Of a DNA stretch of 64,000 nucleotides, positions 39,891 through 48,982 are shown in pieces. The translations under genes were made by a program, and so were the position numbers. Numbering within the stretch: the first letter of the stretch is position 1; each line of letters starts with the position of its first letter. The notes below the pieces were generated by a model that did no database searches, was not told the DNA's origin, and saw only the letters and a program-made list of their open reading frames with translations. This DNA comes from Pseudalkalibacillus hwajinpoensis. Lineage in GTDB: Bacteria > Bacillota > Bacilli > Bacillales > Guptibacillaceae. The stretch covers positions 62,001 to 126,000 of the forward strand of contig NZ_CP156674.1 of the NCBI RefSeq assembly GCF_039851965.1. Direction: 5' to 3'.

Positions 39891-41063
39891 ATGGCTTACT
39901 TAAGAAAAAGAGGGACTAAGTGGTCTTATCAAATTGAGTGGATTGACCCTTTATCAGGAAAAAGAAAGACAAAAACTAAGAGTGGTTTTACTAGAAAAAC
40001 AGATGCAAGAATTGAAGCAGAAGAAATTGAGAAGGAATTAAGAGATGGAACTTATTTAGATGAGAATAGCATCAATTTTAGTGAATTTGCAGATGAATGG
40101 CTTACATTCTATGCGAAAAATTCTAAAGTCAGTTCCCATAGAGTTCGGTCAAAGGAAATAATTCATTTTAAAAGATATTTTTCCAAAATGAAGCTATCTG
40201 ACATTACTAGAAAACAATATCAAGCACTACTCAATAGTCTTCACGAAAAGGGATATGCTCACAATACTCTCTATGGCATTCACACGACTGGACGTATGTT
40301 ATTTAAAAAAGCATTGGAATATAACCTAATTAAGTTAAATCCAAGTGAATTCGCAAAAATCCCTAAGAAAATTGAAACAGTAGAAGAAATTGAACAAAAT
40401 GAAGAGGTTCTAAAATTCCTAGAAAAAAATGAACTAATAGCTTTTTTAAAGACTGCCAAGGAAAAAGGCTTGGATAGAGACTATGTTATGTTTTTAACTT
40501 TGGCTTATAGTGGTATTCGTGTAGGAGAGTTAATGGCACTAAAATGGAACGACGTTAATTTTGAAAACGGGTCAATCCGAATTACTAAAACTTACTACAA
40601 TCCGAGTAATAATACAAAAAACTATCAACTACTTACACCAAAAACCAAGAGATCAACTCGCACTCTCAAAATGGACAATCAGGTAATCTGTGAATTAAAA
40701 AAATACTGTATCCAACAACGGGAAATGAAATTAGCACTTGGGAATCAATATAAAGATCTGGGATTTGTTTTTGCAAAAGAGATTAATAACCCAGGTTACC
40801 CAGACTTTATAAAAACGGTTGAAAACAGGATGAGACGTCTGTTAAAGTTCAGTGGTATAGAAAAGAATGTCACCCCTCACTCTTTTAGACATACACATAC
40901 CTCTCTTCTAATAGAGGCTGGAGTAGGAACCAAGGAGATCCAGCAAAGGCTAGGGCACGGGGATATCAATACGACCATGAACATTTACGCTCATATTACT
41001 AATAACATGGAACAAAAAGCATCGGAAAAGTTCAGTGAGCTAATGAAAGATGCATTATATTGA
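39891..41063 (+). CDS. tyrosine integrase of a mobile element (phage/ICE type)
   Basis: 390 aa three-domain integrase. The N-terminal arm-binding domain is MAYLRKRGTKWSYQIEWIDP, the SAM-like core-binding domain SINFSEFADEWLTFYAKNSK to NTLYGIHTTGRMLFKKALEY, and the catalytic domain has LAYSGIRVGELMALKWNDVN (Arg), TPKTKRSTRTL (Lys), VTPHSFRHTHTSLLIEAGVG (His-x-x-Arg), RLGHGDINTTMNIYAHITNN (His and the nucleophile Tyr). ATG 39891 follows GGGAGGAATG; the earlier ATG 39870 would contain that site. Phage and ICE integrases of this kind usually sit at an element end, but no attachment repeat or tRNA was found, and no structural or transfer genes are near. Confidence 0.95.
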   Translation: MAYLRKRGTKWSYQIEWIDPLSGKRKTKTKSGFTRKTDARIEAEEIEKELRDGTYLDENSINFSEFADEWLTFYAKNSKVSSHRVRSKEIIHFKRYFSKMKLSDITRKQYQALLNSLHEKGYAHNTLYGIHTTGRMLFKKALEYNLIKLNPSEFAKIPKKIETVEEIEQNEEVLKFLEKNELIAFLKTAKEKGLDRDYVMFLTLAYSGIRVGELMALKWNDVNFENGSIRITKTYYNPSNNTKNYQLLTPKTKRSTRTLKMDNQVICELKKYCIQQREMKLALGNQYKDLGFVFAKEINNPGYPDFIKTVENRMRRLLKFSGIEKNVTPHSFRHTHTSLLIEAGVGTKEIQQRLGHGDINTTMNIYAHITNNMEQKASEKFSELMKDALY

Positions 41064-41082
41064 ATAATATAAAGAAGTTATA

Positions 41083-41133
41083 GAAGCCCGAATATACAAT
41101 TGGTCGGTATAGGACCGTGTATATACGGGTTTT
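41083..41133 (+). terminator. terminator after the integrase
   Basis: CCCGAATATACA/TGTATATACGGG stem with an inner GGTC-type hairpin and TTTTTAT. Confidence 0.8.
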
Positions 41134-41218
41134 TATTTAGTTACTTTTTCACTTATATAAATAATTATGAATAATCATTTGGTAATATTTACATAATTAT
41201 AATTTAACTGAGGTCTAA

Positions 41219-42090
41219 TTGGGTATTCATAGCAAAACTCCAGGGATTAATTTGATAGAAAATCTACAAATGTTAGGAGAAGTGCTGGGTTATTATGTAA
41301 ATTCGGAATATCCGGTGGAAAAAGGAATAACTAAAGAAGCAATTGATGTGGCTTGGTTTTTAGAAAAAGGGCATAAATTTCCCTTGATGATTCTAGAAAT
41401 TGAAAGTATTGCAACAAACGCTTCTGCTGCCAATGCTTGGTAGAGTACGAAATTTGAAAAACCCCTCTTCTTCTTTCATATATATATTAATTCAGTCAAA
41501 AATTCGGCCGTTATTGAAAACTTTAAAAGGCAATATGGAACGAATAATTATAGAGTATTATACCAACTCAAAAAAGGAGAAAAATTAAACTTAGTTAAAG
41601 ACATCCTTTCTCAACAATCGGAGAATTCATTCTACTATAGATTTATATGAATTCCTAAGTGCATTGAAAAGTGCCTCCTTCTGGGATGATGTGGATATTC
41701 CATTATTACTTCAACATTTAGAAGACAATAACTTCAATCTTACTACCGGAGATTTTTTATCTACTTATGCAACATTAGGATTATATATAAAGAATTTAAT
41801 TATGAGTTTCTTCGGTACTTAAAGAGTAATGGGATTGATTCTTTAAATAATAAAAAGGGACAGTTTCCAAACGAAATTTTTAATAACTACATTGAAGCAA
41901 TTTATATAGGATTACTTTCAAATTATGATTGTAATAATACTGCTAAAAATTATTTGAATTATTAATAAAATGGCAAGAGGACACATCATATATGAATCAA
42001 ATTGGTCCCTAATTTGGCTTAAATCAAGCTTATGATCGATTTATTTTAGGTGCTTCAGGTCTGCAGTGGGAGAGGCTTCTGAGATTTTAG
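41219..42090 (+). pseudogene. unknown protein with nuclease-like motif, many frameshifts
   Basis: About 290 codons in pieces. From TTG 41219: GIHSKTPGINLIENLQMLGE then VLGYYVNSEYPVEKGITKEA, IDVAWFLEKGHKFPLMILEI and ESIATNASAANA. After a shift near 41440: FEKPLFFFHIYINSVKNSAV, NFKRQYGTNNYRVLYQLKKG. After one near 41615: RRIHSTIDLYEFLSALKSAS, FWDDVDIPLLLQHLEDNNFN. After one near 41795: KEFNYEFLRYLKSNGIDSLN. The D ... EIE pattern recalls a PD-(D/E)xK nuclease fold, which is only a suggestion. It is directly downstream of the integrase, so it may be decayed cargo. Confidence 0.5.
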
Positions 42091-42206
42091 ACGTAATTTT
42101 TGAGAGAACCAGTCAAAATCCAGTCAATATTTAATTAAAGGGGTTCAACCCCCTGTACATCAAGAGATTCGAGGCCAGCTTACATCATTCACGTTATCAC
42201 ACCATC

Positions 42207-43469
42207 TCATTCTTCCACGTATGGAATGGTTAATGGTCCTAACGGTAATACAGCGACCGACATGTTTTCTCCATATTTTTTCTTTAACTCATCCAGTTGT
42301 TTTTCAATGTTAGATATCGGTTTTAGCATAGCTCCCTTAACCTGCTCATCTGTTAGCTTAGAATACACATAAACGTCTGCCCACACCTGAATTACCGCTT
42401 GTTTCTGTACTTGCCATTGATCAAACATCTTAAATTCCGGGTTGTTGATCATATCAAGCAGTGCCTGAGGACTATCCGCCATTTCAAATATTTTCGAGTA
42501 GTTTCCATGACTCGGAAGTCCATCTGAGCATTCGGAAGCGACCAGGATCGCCCCACCCTTCTTCACAATCTTGTGAGCAGCACTCATTCCTTTTACTGCT
42601 TGATACAAGTTCTGATCTAACGGATATCCAGAGTTAGATGTAATAACCACATCAAATCGCTCATTGCATTTAATCATTGCATGTTCTTTTGCAAATTCGC
42701 ACCCTTTATCGTGCGCTTCGTAAAGCTCGCCTGCGAATACTGCCGTAATTTCTTTTTCTCTGTTTAGGGTTACATTTAACATGAAATCAGGCTTACACAT
42801 GCCGTTAATTTCTCGAGTCATCTCCTGTACAGGGTTGTTCTCCATATTTCCCCATGTTGCGAGAGGATCACCGATCATTCTTGCATTATGGAATGTCATG
42901 ATGGTTTCAATACCAGCAATTCCTGGCATGATTCCTTTGGGCCCACCAGAAAATCCTGCGAAAAAATGCGGTTCAATGAAGCCTGTTACAATTTTAAAAT
43001 TCGCTTCCACGTAATCTTTGTTTAAATACACATCACAGCCAAATTTGCTTTCACCGAGGTTTACAAGAGAATCTTTATCATGGCACTGGTTGTTCACGAT
43101 TCGGATGTTATCAACGACCCATTCTCCAAGCATTTGAATAAATTCTTCACGTGTCTGATCACGGTGTGTTCCTGTTCCGTTTATAATCACAAAGTTTTCT
43201 AGTGGCACATGGTTCAACTCTTCAATAAGTAAAGGGATTAAGATGTGGTTTGGTGTAGGTCTTGTAATATCGCTAATTGCAATTGCAACTGTATCCGTTG
43301 CTTTTACCACTTCTTTTAAAGGTGATGTTCCAATTGGATTTTGAAGCGCTTCCTTAATAGAACGGTTTGTCTCTGGTAACCCTTCAAGGTTATTGGGCTC
43401 TACCATGAACGAATTATCAGGTATATTAATTGAAAGACCATCTTTTCCGTATAGCAATGTTGTTTCCAT
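42207..43469 (-). CDS. LarA-type nickel-dependent racemase/epimerase family protein (DUF2088)
   Basis: 420 aa, the length of lactate racemase LarA. The ligands of the nickel-pincer cofactor are represented: GTGTHRDQTREEF (His), EPHFFAGFSGGPKGIMPGIA (His and the cofactor-binding Lys) and MTFHNARMIG (His). In LarA these hold the nickel cofactor, which exchanges a hydride on 2-hydroxy acids. Homologues act on several 2-hydroxy acids and aldonates. Last gene of an operon with a permease and glycerate kinase, so glycerate or an aldonate is a likely substrate. No larB, larC or larE cofactor genes are in the window. ATG 43469 follows GGGAGGG. Confidence 0.88.
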   Translation of the reverse strand: METTLLYGKDGLSINIPDNSFMVEPNNLEGLPETNRSIKEALQNPIGTSPLKEVVKATDTVAIAISDITRPTPNHILIPLLIEELNHVPLENFVIINGTGTHRDQTREEFIQMLGEWVVDNIRIVNNQCHDKDSLVNLGESKFGCDVYLNKDYVEANFKIVTGFIEPHFFAGFSGGPKGIMPGIAGIETIMTFHNARMIGDPLATWGNMENNPVQEMTREINGMCKPDFMLNVTLNREKEITAVFAGELYEAHDKGCEFAKEHAMIKCNERFDVVITSNSGYPLDQNLYQAVKGMSAAHKIVKKGGAILVASECSDGLPSHGNYSKIFEMADSPQALLDMINNPEFKMFDQWQVQKQAVIQVWADVYVYSKLTDEQVKGAMLKPISNIEKQLDELKKKYGENMSVAVLPLGPLTIPYVEE

Positions 43470-43590
43470 AGTAACTCCCTCCCATTTCATCTAATTCTAC
43501 ATTACTGTTACCCTATTTTTTCTACATCTCTATTAAAACATAAAATGGAAAAGGACTGACTCAAAATAATTGAGTTAATCCAAGTCGGAC

Positions 43591-44715
43591 TCAGGCAGAT
43601 TGGGCGTTTTTGTCGTTTTTTTCTTGCTTTTTACCTTTATTCGTCTCAAGTTTGCCGTCGATCCCTTTGCTTCTCTGGTAACGATCCACCAAAATAACCG
43701 CAATTGGACAAAGGATAGCTGTTGTAAGGGTTGCGATAGAGATCTGTGCCGTCGCAACAGCAGCAATTGCTTCAAACGATGCTGCTTCGGAAGCAGACAT
43801 CATTCCTGATCCAGCAGCTACTGCAGCGGCTGCGGCTATAGCGGCTGGTGTCGCAGCAGCGTTTCCAGCTGTAGAAGCTTCAGAAACGGGAGCGATATAG
43901 CTTTTTTCTTTAAACAATTTGAAAATAAGTATACCAGCCCCGCCTGTTAGAACAGTCGTAAGAATACCGATTGTTAACCCAGCCGCAACAACATCTGGAT
44001 TAAAGAAGCTTGCAAGGTTCATACCGGCTCCGAGCGCAAATGCAAAGAATGGTACTGGTAAAATTTCACCTGGCTTAAGAAACTCTCTTATTTCAGGGTC
44101 AAGGTTTCCAAGGATCATACCGATTGCGATCGGAAGTAGAACCGCGATAAAGGCAATAACAGGAAAGCTTGAACCGAGTAGTCCTAACGCAAGTAATGTT
44201 AAAAATGGTCCGTCATTAAGAGAAAGTATGGCTACTGCTCCAACATCTGATCGGTTTCCGTATTGACTAGTTAACGCGGCATACATGCCACCGTTTCCAT
44301 TTGTCATCCCTGCTATGATCGCAAGTGTCGATAATCCAAACAAGCCTGACATTGGATCAAAGAAATACCCGAAAAGAATACCAACCGATAAACCTGTTAA
44401 GTATTTACTGACGATCAACAATGACCCTTTCTTAAGTGCTGCACCACCGATTCTCAAATTCATCTGACTACCTGCTGAAAAGAGGAAAAGTGCAATTAAA
44501 ACCAATGCTCCGTTTTTAAACAAAGCTTCTGAGAAGCCACCAATTCTTAACAACTCATAATAGCCTTCTGATGTAGGTGCGACACCCAGTGTTTTCAAAA
44601 AGTTCATAACAACTGGAAGATGCATTTGATCAATGGTGTTAAAGAGTGCACCAAACATAAGTGGAACTACCATTAAACCGCCAGGAACTTTTTCAATCGT
44701 CTGTTTAATCTTCAT
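43591..44715 (-). CDS. kdgT: 2-keto-3-deoxygluconate permease family transporter
   Basis: 374 aa, about ten hydrophobic segments. It follows the KdgT family from the start (TIEKVPGGLMVVPLMFGALF) through FKNGALVLIALFLFSAGSQM, LSTLAIIAGMTNGNGGMYAA and LNDGPFLTLLALGLLG. The C-terminus carries an alanine-rich stretch (NAAATPAAIAAAAAVAAGSG) and a charged tail. KdgT is a proton symporter for 2-keto-3-deoxygluconate; with glycerate kinase next to it, uptake of glycerate or a related sugar acid is plausible. It overlaps the end of the kinase gene by 4 bases, so translation is coupled. Confidence 0.9.
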   Translation of the reverse strand: MKIKQTIEKVPGGLMVVPLMFGALFNTIDQMHLPVVMNFLKTLGVAPTSEGYYELLRIGGFSEALFKNGALVLIALFLFSAGSQMNLRIGGAALKKGSLLIVSKYLTGLSVGILFGYFFDPMSGLFGLSTLAIIAGMTNGNGGMYAALTSQYGNRSDVGAVAILSLNDGPFLTLLALGLLGSSFPVIAFIAVLLPIAIGMILGNLDPEIREFLKPGEILPVPFFAFALGAGMNLASFFNPDVVAAGLTIGILTTVLTGGAGILIFKLFKEKSYIAPVSEASTAGNAAATPAAIAAAAAVAAGSGMMSASEAASFEAIAAVATAQISIATLTTAILCPIAVILVDRYQRSKGIDGKLETNKGKKQEKNDKNAQSA

Positions 44716-45878
44716 AAAACAAGACCCCCTTGTTTGTTATAAACGCGATTATGAAAATAAGATCTTATAACCTGTTCTGTACTCCTTTCCAAAAGTTGAG
44801 GAGCATATTCCATCGCCTCATTTAGAGACATAGGCTGATTTATAATGCTATTGACGCTCACCACACCAAATTGATACAAAACCTCAATTCCAGTTCCGAC
44901 AGACCCTGCCATTACGATAGTTGGGATATTCAGTGTATTAGCTGCCTGTGCCACACCCATTGGAGTTTTTCCAGAAGCGGTTTGAAAATCAACTTGGCCT
45001 TCGCCTGTAATTACAAGGTTAGCTTTGGAAAGTGATTCATACAGTCCAGTAAACTCAATTACTACGTCAATACCACGTTTCATTTTCGAAGGAAAAAAGG
45101 CTTGAAACGCACCTCCAATCCCTCCTGCTGCACCAGCACCTGGTTTGTCGTGAAGATGTACACCAGTTACCTTTTCTACTTCATCTGCCCAGTTCATCAT
45201 ACTGTTATCTAATCTCTTCACCATCTCTTTTGTCGCGCCTTTCTGGGGTGCAAAAACATGAGAAGCACCCTCAAGGCCTATGAGAGGGTTTTGTACATCT
45301 GAAGCAATGAGAAACGTGCTGTGTTTTATACGTTCATCAAATCCACTTACATCAATTGAGGTGATTTTATTTAGTTCTCCACCACCAAAACCAACTTCAT
45401 TTTCCTTTTCGTCAAGAAGTCTAATTCCTAGCGCTTGAAGCATACCTGCCCCACCGTCATTTGTTGCTGAACCTCCAATAGCAAGAATGAAAGACGTAAA
45501 CCCATCATCAAGAGCTTGTTTAATAAGTTCTCCGGTACCAAAGGTGGTAGTAACTAAAGGGTTTAGTTCTTCATTTGGAACTAGTCCCAATCCTGATGCA
45601 CTAGCCATTTCAATAACACAGGTTTTGTTGTCTCCAAGTATTCCGTATTCGGAAAGAACACTGTTACCAAGTGGGGCCGTTACAGCCGTTTTCTTTTTTG
45701 ACCCCCCCGTTGCTGCTACGAGAGTTTCTAGTGTCCCTTCTCCTCCGTCTGCTATTGGTAGAAGAACAGTTTCAGTTTCAGGTATTGCTTTCTTAATGCC
45801 TCGATCAATTGCCTCTGCTGCTTCCATAGCACTTAAACTGCCTTTAAATGAATCTGGAGCTATTACAATTTTCAACAT
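44712..45878 (-). CDS. glxK: glycerate kinase
   Basis: 388 aa of the bacterial class GckA/GlxK family that phosphorylates glycerate (2-phosphoglycerate product in most members). Typical parts are KIVIAPDSFKGSLSAMEAAE at the start, PIADGGEGTLETLVAATGGS, FILAIGGSATNDGGAGMLQA, HDKPGAGAAGGIGGAFQAFF and LVITGEGQVDFQTASGKTPM. ATG 45878 follows AAGAGGTGAT; the GTG/ATG frame extended to 45905 would cross the cre site. It is first in the operon and lies divergent to cdaR. The cre site 13 bases upstream predicts repression by CcpA on preferred sugars. Confidence 0.95.
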   Translation of the reverse strand: MLKIVIAPDSFKGSLSAMEAAEAIDRGIKKAIPETETVLLPIADGGEGTLETLVAATGGSKKKTAVTAPLGNSVLSEYGILGDNKTCVIEMASASGLGLVPNEELNPLVTTTFGTGELIKQALDDGFTSFILAIGGSATNDGGAGMLQALGIRLLDEKENEVGFGGGELNKITSIDVSGFDERIKHSTFLIASDVQNPLIGLEGASHVFAPQKGATKEMVKRLDNSMMNWADEVEKVTGVHLHDKPGAGAAGGIGGAFQAFFPSKMKRGIDVVIEFTGLYESLSKANLVITGEGQVDFQTASGKTPMGVAQAANTLNIPTIVMAGSVGTGIEVLYQFGVVSVNSIINQPMSLNEAMEYAPQLLERSTEQVIRSYFHNRVYNKQGGLVL

Positions 45879-45890
45879 ATCACCTCTTAT

Positions 45891-45904
45891 AGAAAGCGCT
45901 TTCA
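45891..45904 (-). promoter_or_regulatory. cre site (CcpA operator)
   Basis: TGAAAGCGCTTTCT is a perfect palindrome fitting the catabolite-responsive element consensus TGWAANCGNTNWCA except the last base. It lies just upstream of the glycerate kinase start in the 149-base region facing cdaR. Confidence 0.85.
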
Positions 45905-46026
45905 ATTCGTTGTCTATTATTATAAGCTTCTTGACTGTGAATTTCTTTATGTATATTGTATAAAAAAGATACTGATTTTTTTGAAATTTTAGTAAGTATT
46001 AGCTAAATTAATAGGAGGAACAGTAA

Positions 46027-47124
46027 ATGCTTACTCGAGAGATTGCGAAAACAATCGTAATTGAAACTTCATTACGTCTAAATCGGAATGTGAATATCAT
46101 GAATCACCATGGAGTGATTATTGCTTCAGGGAACACTACAAGAATCGACCATATTCATGAAGGAGCACTGGAAGTTCTAAAGCAACAAGAGCCATTAAAA
46201 ATTTTCCCTAATGAAGATGGCAAGTGGAGAGGTTCTCAGCCTGGATTAAATTTACCAATTTCTTTTCAAGACCAAATTGTGGGAGTTATTGGCATAACGG
46301 GCAATCCTGATGATATGGAAGACGTTGGTGGAGTGGTTAAAATGGCAACAGAGCTTATGATTAAACAAGAATACATCGCCTCCCAAATGGAATGGAAGCA
46401 ACGAACAAAAGAAATGGTTATTGAAGAACTGATAAAGGCAGATCCCTCTTTCGAACATGTAAATCGGGGTTTGAATTTACTAGGAATTACTTTAAGTCCA
46501 CCATATATTACCTATATCATTCAAATGACTGAGCGGCGTATTTCTAACACCGCATTGATAAAGAAAATTGAACAAATACTTGGCGAAAAGGATCCACTTG
46601 TAGGCTTTATTAATGTTAATCGCTTGTGTATTACTTGTTATGGAATTACCGAATCTGAATCTGAAATACAGCTCGAGAAACTTTACTATGAACTTAAAAA
46701 ATTGCCCCTTAGTTTCAGACTTTCTTATAGTATTCCTTTTCAGATAATCGAAAGATTTAGCCAATCTTATAAAGATTGTGATCTTGCACTTGAAATTAGC
46801 GATAAAGATCAAGAAATCATATCATTTGCTGACATAGAAGCGAAAGCTTTACTCTATCAAATTAAGCCCAATATTGCAGAAAGGTTTTCAGAGAGAATTA
46901 TCAATAACTCGATTTTAAAGTATACAGAGACAATAGAATGTTTCTTTAAGAAAAATCTTAAAATCCAACAAACTGCTGATGAGATGTATATCCACCGTAA
47001 TACCTTAATTTATCGGTTAAATAAAATAAAAGAAGAAACCGGATACGATCCTAAATGCTTCAGAGATGCATTAACTCTCCAATTTGCAATATGGATCTCT
47101 CATAAAAATAAAGTCGAAACTTGA
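46027..47124 (+). CDS. cdaR: CdaR-type sugar diacid regulator
   Basis: 365 aa. The N-terminal diacid-recognition domain is LTREIAKTIVIETSLRLNRN then VNIMNHHGVIIASGNTTRID, HEGALEVLKQQEPLKIF and QPGLNLPISFQDQIVGVIGI. The C-terminal PucR-type helix-turn-helix is LKIQQTADEMYIHRNTLIYR then LNKIKEETGYDPK. It activates genes for sugar diacid or glycerate use in the family. ATG 46027 follows AATAGGAGGAAC. It is divergent from glxK-kdgT-larA-like, which it very likely controls. Confidence 0.93.
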   Translation: MLTREIAKTIVIETSLRLNRNVNIMNHHGVIIASGNTTRIDHIHEGALEVLKQQEPLKIFPNEDGKWRGSQPGLNLPISFQDQIVGVIGITGNPDDMEDVGGVVKMATELMIKQEYIASQMEWKQRTKEMVIEELIKADPSFEHVNRGLNLLGITLSPPYITYIIQMTERRISNTALIKKIEQILGEKDPLVGFINVNRLCITCYGITESESEIQLEKLYYELKKLPLSFRLSYSIPFQIIERFSQSYKDCDLALEISDKDQEIISFADIEAKALLYQIKPNIAERFSERIINNSILKYTETIECFFKKNLKIQQTADEMYIHRNTLIYRLNKIKEETGYDPKCFRDALTLQFAIWISHKNKVET

Positions 47125-47137
47125 TTTTAATTAAAGA

Positions 47138-47160
47138 TAACCCCCAATTTCTGGGGGTTA
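47138..47160. terminator. bidirectional terminator
   Basis: TAACCCCCA/TGGGGGTTA hairpin with T-run, between cdaR and the convergent small gene. Confidence 0.9.
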
Positions 47161-47167
47161 TTTCTTG

Positions 47168-47431
47168 TTAAATCAAATCGTCTTTTACGGCATTAGTAAA
47201 TTGTTCAATTGCTTGGTTATCTATCCCCTGTCCTGCATTTGACTGGCCTTTAGTTTGTTGATTGTTCATCGCGCCCATTACATTCTGAGAAAGTTGTTGG
47301 AACGTATCATTTCCATTACCGTTTCGAATTCGATTAGTTAAACCATAAGCTGCTGCTCCGCCTAATGCGCTTAATGCGACCATTGTTGCCGTTCTACCTC
47401 TACCTTGATTGGTTCGTTTTTTATTATTCAC
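47168..47431 (-). CDS. unknown Gly/Asn/Gln-rich small protein
   Basis: 87 aa. It starts at GTG 47431 after AAGGAAGTGAG. A basic front (MNNKKRTNQGRGRT) is followed by an alanine-rich helix (MVALSALGGAAAYGLTNRIR), a Gly/Asn/Gln-rich middle (NGNGNDTFQQLSQNVMGAMN) and an acidic end (FTNAVKDDLI). Similar proteins occur in spore-forming Bacillaceae; the role is unknown. It is transcribed towards cdaR and shares its terminator. Confidence 0.65.
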   Translation of the reverse strand: MNNKKRTNQGRGRTATMVALSALGGAAAYGLTNRIRNGNGNDTFQQLSQNVMGAMNNQQTKGQSNAGQGIDNQAIEQFTNAVKDDLI

Positions 47432-47647
47432 GTGAGCTCACTTCCTTATTAAGAATTTAAAACATTTGTTTCTAAACCACTTGTAGAAACACGTGTTAGT
47501 TTAAGTAACCTGAGATTTAATATACTGGTGCCTTTTACCTGGTTGATATAAAAATTACCAATATGGAACTTGAGCAGTTAGTGAGTAAAAAATAAATCAC
47601 AGTAAATATTAATAAACGCTATACAAAATCAAAATGGAGGTTATCTC

Positions 47648-47944
47648 ATGAAAAAGAAATTAATGCTCTTTACCATGTCTCTTGCACTTTCAGTCAGCAT
47701 GCTATCGGCTTGTGCAGGTGGAAACAACGGTAACAATGACATGAATGAGCAACCTGAGGATGTTAGGTATGAACCGACTCGCAATGATGAGAACATTGAC
47801 ATGAACAATAATAATAGAGGTCCAGATGTTGATACTGATCCTCGCAATACAAGGCAACCTAATGAGCCTGATACACCTTTCAACATGGATGAAGAACAGC
47901 CAGATCCAGATGAAGAACCATCAGAAGAAAGACGCGGTAGGTAA
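47648..47944 (+). CDS. small acidic lipoprotein
   Basis: 98 aa. The signal peptide KKKLMLFTMSLALSVSMLSA ends in a lipobox (MLSAC) with Cys near residue 22. The mature part has low complexity, Asn-, Asp-, Glu- and Pro-rich (GGNNGNNDMNEQPEDVRYEP ... EEQPDPDEEPSEERRGR), and is unlikely to fold. ATG 47648 follows GGAGG. Probably a surface lipoprotein of Bacillaceae; role unknown. Confidence 0.8.
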   Translation: MKKKLMLFTMSLALSVSMLSACAGGNNGNNDMNEQPEDVRYEPTRNDENIDMNNNNRGPDVDTDPRNTRQPNEPDTPFNMDEEQPDPDEEPSEERRGR

Positions 47945-47963
47945 ATCTATACGTTTGATATGG

Positions 47964-47997
47964 ATAAAAGCAGCTCCTTAATAGAAGCTGCTTTTAT
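47964..47997 (+). terminator. terminator after the lipoprotein gene
   Basis: ATAAAAGCAGCT/AGCTGCTTTTAT stem. Confidence 0.9.
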
Positions 47998-48046
47998 CAT
48001 ATGGATTATTAGCTTCCATCTCCTTTGAGCTTTTATTATCAACATG

Positions 48047-48847
48047 TTAGACAGGATAGTTTTGCACTTCGTTTCGTTTATTTTCTCCTATAAATTTCAA
48101 GGAAGCATCATTAAACTCCCGAGGCTTTTCAAGATTACAGACATGGCCGCATTTTTCGAGAATAAGCCTTTCAGAGCTTTGATCTTTCTTTGTATCCTCA
48201 AGAATCGCTTTGACGAATAAATGATCTTCGGCACCTGATATGTAAAGTTTAGGTACGTTCTTACTATTTTTTTGAACATCAACGTATGTCGTTCGAACAT
48301 GTTGAACTAAATCCACCCAGGGTAAAATCCGACTTTTGTCTATCTTTTGGGCTTCCCTAACGAAGAAATCACGTGAGATCTTATGGTTGTTTCTTGGCAT
48401 TATAATATGAGCAAGCACTTTATATAACAACATGTGAGGTATCACATTTTTTAAAAGGTTGCTTGCAAAAAGCAAAAATGCGGAGAAGGCATTGTAACGA
48501 GTGATGCATCCCCCGAGTACAGCACTAATGGCACGTTCAGGGTTCCTTTGTAGGAAATCATGGACGACAATGGCCCCAACTGATATTCCTACAAAGTGAG
48601 CGCGCTTAATGTTTAGGGTATCTAGAGTGTCAAGTATTTCATTATTAATGATGGCAAAAGAAAAAGGTTGAGTATAGCTTGTTGGGCACGGTGAGTTCCC
48701 ATGTCCGGGCAAGTTAATAGCTAATACATCAAAGTGCTTTTTATAAGCATCCATTTGTTTATGAAACATCGTCGTATTGCCACCTAACCCATGCAATAAA
48801 ACGATGGTTTCTTTATTATATTTGTGGTGATACTGGTAATCTAACAT
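48047..48847 (-). CDS. alpha/beta-fold hydrolase
   Basis: 266 aa. The catalytic triad is visible as Ser in HFVGISVGAIVVHD (G-x-S-x-G), Asp in YISGAEDHLFVKAIL and His in EKCGHVCNLEKPREF; the oxyanion region is VLLHGLGGNTTMFHKQMDAY. The C-terminus (GHVCNLEKP) shows a typical lipase/esterase-like end. Start ATG 48847 follows GAGGAGAC. The substrate is unknown. It is an isolated gene between the lipoprotein and the flavoprotein. Confidence 0.92.
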   Translation of the reverse strand: MLDYQYHHKYNKETIVLLHGLGGNTTMFHKQMDAYKKHFDVLAINLPGHGNSPCPTSYTQPFSFAIINNEILDTLDTLNIKRAHFVGISVGAIVVHDFLQRNPERAISAVLGGCITRYNAFSAFLLFASNLLKNVIPHMLLYKVLAHIIMPRNNHKISRDFFVREAQKIDKSRILPWVDLVQHVRTTYVDVQKNSKNVPKLYISGAEDHLFVKAILEDTKKDQSSERLILEKCGHVCNLEKPREFNDASLKFIGENKRNEVQNYPV

Positions 48848-48982
48848 CTCTGTCTCCTCTCTGTTGCGAACATAGACCTCTAGTATACGTGTAATGCCGT
48901 TCTTTTGTCATACACTATTTATGACAGCCCATAACCGCATTTCACCATATCATATATCTTCGTTAAGTATTTAAAATAATGA

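Noticed and set aside
39870..41063. Attachment site of the integrase
   Set aside because: No direct repeat pair or tRNA end could be placed near 39.6-41.2 kb by eye.
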